64,000 bases of DNA. Source: Halomarina oriensis (GTDB taxonomy: Archaea; Halobacteriota; Halobacteria; Halobacteriales; Haloarculaceae). Position 1 is the stretch's first letter. Each line of letters starts with the position of its first letter. The notes beneath the pieces were generated by a model. It was not told the origin of the DNA. It did no database searches and saw only the letters and a list, made by a program, of their open reading frames with translations. Where the stretch lies: contig NZ_WSZK01000001.1 of the NCBI RefSeq assembly GCF_009791395.1, forward strand, positions 112,236-176,235. The letters are read 5' to 3'. The position numbers and the translations under genes were made by a program. This document shows, piece by piece, positions 61,337 through 64,000 of this stretch.

Positions 61337-62431
61337 ATGCAACTCGGGGTGGAGATGGAGTTCTGGGTGGTCGACGAGAACGGAGCCCTCTGTGCCGGTC
61401 ACGACCTGATCGAGCACCACGACCTCGCGGTGCCGGAGTTCGTCGAGTCGCTCGTCGAGGTGGTCACGCCACCGCGCGGGTCGCCGGCGGGTATCGCCGA
61501 GAGCCTCGTCGACGTCCTCGACACGCTGCTCACGCACGCCCGCGAGACCGACCGACACCTCGTGCCGCTCGGGACGCCGTTGACCGTCTGTGATTCGCCG
61601 GTCGCTTCCGACCGGGGCGACCTGCTCGAACGCATCTACGGCGACGGCCTCGCGGTGGCGAGGAACTGCGCGGGCACGCACGTCCACTTCGAGCAGGGCA
61701 ACGTCGCCCGGCAGTTGAACCTGCTGACGGCGCTCGACCCGGCGCTCGCGCTCGTCGCCTCTTCGCCGTTCTACGAGGGTGAGCGACTGGCGAACTCCTC
61801 GCGGGCGTACGCCTATCGCTATCGCGCGGGCCACGAGTTCGGCGAGTACCGTGACCTCTGGGCGTACACCGACGACCCCGAGGAGTGGGAGCGCCGTCTC
61901 CAGTGGTGCTACGAGGACCTGCGGACGATGGCGAGCAACCGCGGCGTGAGCGCCGAGGAGTTCGCCGCCCACTTCGACCCCGAGGACGTGGTGACGACGC
62001 CCGTCCGACTGCGCCGCGAGACGCCGACCGTCGAGTGGCGCTCGCCCGATACGACCCTGCCGAGTCACGTCGTCGCCCTGCTGGAGGACCTCGCACCGCT
62101 GGTCGCCAGGACCGCCGACCTGCCCGTCACGGTCGGTGCCCCCGGCGTCACGAACGACGAGATTCGGGTCCCCGAGTACGCGGAACTCCAGCAACTCAGT
62201 TCGACGGCCATCGAACGCGGTCTGGACTCGCCGTTCGTCTGGAAGTACCTCGAAGCGTTCGACGTCGACACGACCCGCTACCACCCGCTCTCGGGGCAGT
62301 TCTACGCCGGCGACACCATCGCCGCCGACCGGGCACGCCGGGTCAGACTGGAGGCCGCTCGACTGCTCGAACGCGACGTGGACGCGCTCCACACCGCCCT
62401 CGACCGGCGGGCAGCATTCGACTCGGCGTGA
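61337..62431 (+). CDS. gshA: Glutamate-cysteine ligase GshA (GCS2 family)
   Basis: 364 residues. GVEMEFWVVD at the N-terminus (ATP/Mg and Glu site), NCAGTHVHFEQGN, ALDPALALVASSPFYEGE, TPVRLRRETPTVEWRSPDT: the haloarchaeal GCS2 pattern. It joins Glu and Cys to make gamma-glutamylcysteine, the main low-molecular thiol in haloarchaea. Monocistronic. It also supports thiol-based metal and redox buffering. Confidence 0.92.
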   Translation: MQLGVEMEFWVVDENGALCAGHDLIEHHDLAVPEFVESLVEVVTPPRGSPAGIAESLVDVLDTLLTHARETDRHLVPLGTPLTVCDSPVASDRGDLLERIYGDGLAVARNCAGTHVHFEQGNVARQLNLLTALDPALALVASSPFYEGERLANSSRAYAYRYRAGHEFGEYRDLWAYTDDPEEWERRLQWCYEDLRTMASNRGVSAEEFAAHFDPEDVVTTPVRLRRETPTVEWRSPDTTLPSHVVALLEDLAPLVARTADLPVTVGAPGVTNDEIRVPEYAELQQLSSTAIERGLDSPFVWKYLEAFDVDTTRYHPLSGQFYAGDTIAADRARRVRLEAARLLERDVDALHTALDRRAAFDSA

Positions 62432-62624
62432 CTCACTCCCTCCCGGTAGTGTCGGCCGGCTCCCGTGTGACGGCGACGGTGGTCGCCGTCACCTCCTGGT
62501 CCGTCGGCAGTCCTCCTCGTGGAGCGTGAGGACCGTCACCGTTCGAATTCCTCCAGAGCTGTGAACGAATCGACCGTACGCTTTCGACAGCGGGTTCGAC
62601 GGCCTATCGAAGGACATATACCTG

Positions 62625-62642
62625 ACTGAACGATTAGTCAGT
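62625..62642 (+). promoter_or_regulatory. Operator-like site 1 with TATA-like ACATATA
   Basis: ACTGAACG AT TAGTCAGT has the same left half and 18-bp length as site 2, with outer arms ACTGA/TCAGT intact. ACATATA (62614-62620) lies just before it. No gene follows directly, so the promoter may be an orphan or make a non-coding RNA. Confidence 0.45.
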
Positions 62643-62827
62643 ACGTCGGAGCGGCGGAACGTCGACGACGGCCACTCCCCGACACGGTTCAAGCACGGTT
62701 TCGCTCCCTCGGCCGTCGACCGACCCCTGAGACTCCGCCGCCCCGACACGGCCCATCCTCCCCACGATACCCGCCGAGACCCTCGTCTCCTCTCGTCGTC
62801 TCAGTTCACGAGAGCCGTCGCGGAAGG

Positions 62828-62850
62828 TTTATACTGAACGAACGTTCAGT
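62828..62850 (+). promoter_or_regulatory. TATA box and operator-like site 2
   Basis: TTTATA (62828-62833) overlaps ACTGAACG AA CGTTCAGT (62833-62850), an 8-2-8 inverted repeat. ATG 62857 follows, 27 bases after the TATA centre. An operator between TATA and start is typical of repression, here most likely by the TetR-family product of 63261-63866. Confidence 0.65.
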
Positions 62851-62856
62851 CAGTAC

Positions 62857-63264
62857 ATGAACGACTCACGGACGACCGGGCGGCCGTGGCTGGCGGCGGC
62901 CCTCAGTCCCGCGGTGACCGGCCTTGGCCACCTCTACCTCCGCCGGTGGGTTCGTGCGGCGCTGTGGTTCGCCGTCGTCGCGGCGACGACGGTGGTCGTC
63001 CCACAGACTGCGGTGGACGCTGCTGCCGCCGGCGAACGCGTCGACGTCGTCGCGCTGGCACCGCTCCTGCTCGCCACGGCGACCTGTGCGCTCGACGCGT
63101 CCGTCGTCGCGGCCCGCGACACCCGGCGTGCGCGGGACCCGTCCGTCGACACCGACCGCTGCCCGCACTGTGGCGGCGAACTGCGCACCGACCTCGAGTT
63201 CTGTCACTGGTGTTCGACCGACGTCGACGCGGCGCGGTCCGTCGAGGGGGGTGAGTCGCGGTGA
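62857..63264 (+). CDS. Membrane-anchored zinc-ribbon protein (135 aa)
   Basis: 135 residues. Helices about 12-30, 33-50 and 63-85; then CPHCGGELRTDLEFCHWC, a zinc ribbon near residues 104-121, in a cytoplasmic tail. Haloarchaeal zinc-ribbon membrane family (DUF7575-like). Leaderless start from its TATA box. First gene of the operator-controlled operon with the TetR and MATE genes; its stop overlaps the regulator start by four bases (GTGA). Confidence 0.75.
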   Translation: MNDSRTTGRPWLAAALSPAVTGLGHLYLRRWVRAALWFAVVAATTVVVPQTAVDAAAAGERVDVVALAPLLLATATCALDASVVAARDTRRARDPSVDTDRCPHCGGELRTDLEFCHWCSTDVDAARSVEGGESR

Positions 63265-63866
63265 ACGCCGAACCCGCCGACGACGCGCCCAGTACCGAGG
63301 AGCGCATCATGGATGCGACGTTCCGAGCGATGCTCGAACACGGCTACAACGACCTCTCGATCGCCGACATCGCCGACGAGTTCGAGATGAGCAAGTCCTC
63401 GCTCTACTACCACTACGACTCGAAGGACGACCTGCTGGTGTCGTTTCTCTCGTTCGCCAGCGACCGCTTCGAGGAGGACGTGCTGACCGCCCCGACGGGC
63501 GACCCGATGACCGACCTCGAACACGTCGTCGAGAAACTCCTCCCGCTGGAACTCGACGAAGAACGACGGGCCATCCAGACGGTGATGAGCGAACTCCGGT
63601 CGCAGGCGGTGACGAACGCCGCGTTCCGCGAGCAGTTCACCGACATCGACGACCTGCTGGTCGCCCACCTCCGTGTCGTCGTCGAACGCGGCATCGAAGA
63701 CGGGTCGTTCCGGGAGGTGGACTCGACGCGGGTCGCGGAACACGTCGTCGCGACGCTCAACGGGGCACGGGTCGCCCGCGCGACGACCAACCGGACGGGT
63801 GCGCCGGCGGCGGTCCGCGTCTCGCTCGCCTCCTACCTCGATACGGTCCTGCGGGGGCGGCGGTGA
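63261..63866 (+). CDS. TetR/AcrR-family repressor
   Basis: 201 residues from GTG 63261, overlapping the previous stop. N-terminal HTH: STEERIMDATFRAMLEHGYNDLSIADIADEFEMSKSSLYYHYDSKDDLLVSFL (by blocks). C-terminal ligand domain with an N-like conserved end. It probably represses its own operon via 62833-62850 and is released by a drug-like ligand for the downstream efflux pump. The stop overlaps the next start by GTGA. Confidence 0.92.
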   Translation: MNAEPADDAPSTEERIMDATFRAMLEHGYNDLSIADIADEFEMSKSSLYYHYDSKDDLLVSFLSFASDRFEEDVLTAPTGDPMTDLEHVVEKLLPLELDEERRAIQTVMSELRSQAVTNAAFREQFTDIDDLLVAHLRVVVERGIEDGSFREVDSTRVAEHVVATLNGARVARATTNRTGAPAAVRVSLASYLDTVLRGRR

Positions 63867-64000
63867 GCGGGCGCGACGTCGACGTCACCGACGGCGCGTT
63901 GCTGAAACCGCTGGTCGTCCTCGCGCTTCCCATCGTCCTCGCCCAACTGCTCCAGGTGGGGTACAACCTCGCGGACACGTTCTGGGTCGGCCGCCTCGGC
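63863..64000 (+). CDS. MATE-family efflux transporter (5' part, cut by window end)
   Basis: 46 codons visible from GTG 63863. LLKPLVVLALPIVLAQLLQV then GYNLADTFWVGRLG is the first MATE helix and the conserved LxDTxxVG. Multi-antimicrobial extrusion family, H+ or Na+-coupled export. Coupled by GTGA to the TetR gene, so its expression is ligand-induced (inference). Confidence 0.85.
   Translation, partial: MSGRDVDVTDGALLKPLVVLALPIVLAQLLQVGYNLADTFWVGRLG

Larger units (their letters stand above)
62432..62856. other. Intergenic region with two TetR-type operators
   Basis: 425 bases with no gene between gshA and the zinc-ribbon membrane protein. Contains two operator-like sites, each next to a TATA-like element. 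Between them (62643-62827) no ORF or RNA is evident. Confidence 0.5.

Noticed and set aside
62489..62749. ORF opposite the orphan operator
   Set aside because: Basic and low-complexity; its start sits inside the TATA-like element and no homologue is recognised.
1..64000. CRISPR arrays, insertion sequences, integrase or rRNA
   Set aside because: No array of spaced repeats, no transposase or integrase motif and no rRNA-like stretch was seen on either strand.

Overview
This window comes from a haloarchaeon (class Halobacteria). The proteins are very acidic and third codon positions are strongly GC-biased. Starts often sit about 27 bases downstream of a TATA-like element with no leader, and operons are stitched together by ATGA/GTGA overlaps. 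Marker families agree: thermosome, archaeal EF-1alpha, Htr transducer with CheC/CheD, HalOD1, bat-type HTH_10 regulators, KaiC-like ATPase and haloarchaeal GshA. I see no rRNA, CRISPR array, insertion sequence or integrase. There is one tRNA, tRNA-Val(UAC).

Layout. 1-4202: end of a DUF4129 / DUF7269 / DUF58 / DUF7519 membrane operon. 4253-11035: tRNA-Val, small conserved genes, a HAD hydrolase, a thermosome subunit, an HTH regulator, a peroxiredoxin, a frame-shifted pseudogene and a mini zinc ribbon. 11433-13534: a P-loop-less CobQ paralogue, a MinD-like ATPase and its overlapping partner. 13627-15944: a glycosyltransferase and small orphan genes. 15997-24785: one long same-strand run holding a DUF389 protein, a Tat beta-propeller lipoprotein, a permease with an embedded YHS/TRASH cysteine cluster, an MFS-like protein, a lone haem-copper oxidase subunit I, a PadR-like regulator, a 43-residue protein with eight cysteines and two small membrane proteins; a second PadR-like gene faces it. 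I read the core of this run as a possible copper/redox-metal module.

25423-31934: a complete branched-chain amino-acid/amide-type ABC importer, divergent from an alpha/beta hydrolase, with a palindromic operator between them. 31959-33504: two divergent bat-type regulators. 33782-43186: a chemotaxis operon htr-cheW-cheY-cheA-cheC-cheC-cheD, without cheB or cheR. Its transducer has a Met/His-rich extracytoplasmic segment, and its CheA has a hugely expanded linker with a 200-bp exact internal repeat. 43384-44649: EF-1alpha.

44865-55057: a secreted beta-helix protein, an M24 peptidase, a HalOD1 protein, a CARF-like regulator, two more beta-propellers flanking a polysaccharide flippase, and a DUF4397 lipoprotein. 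55558-64000: an F420-dependent LLM oxidoreductase, a bat-type sensor/regulator beside a KaiC-like ATPase, a small winged-helix protein, GtrA, GshA, and a TetR-controlled operon running into a MATE transporter cut by the window end.

The most interesting candidates are: the metallothionein-like mini-protein in the oxidase/YHS-permease cluster; the Met/His-rich transducer (possible metallotaxis); the 200-bp repeat in cheA; livM, which seems to lack a standard start codon; and the operator pairs at the liv and MATE operons. Functions are inferred from motifs and context only; no database search was run.
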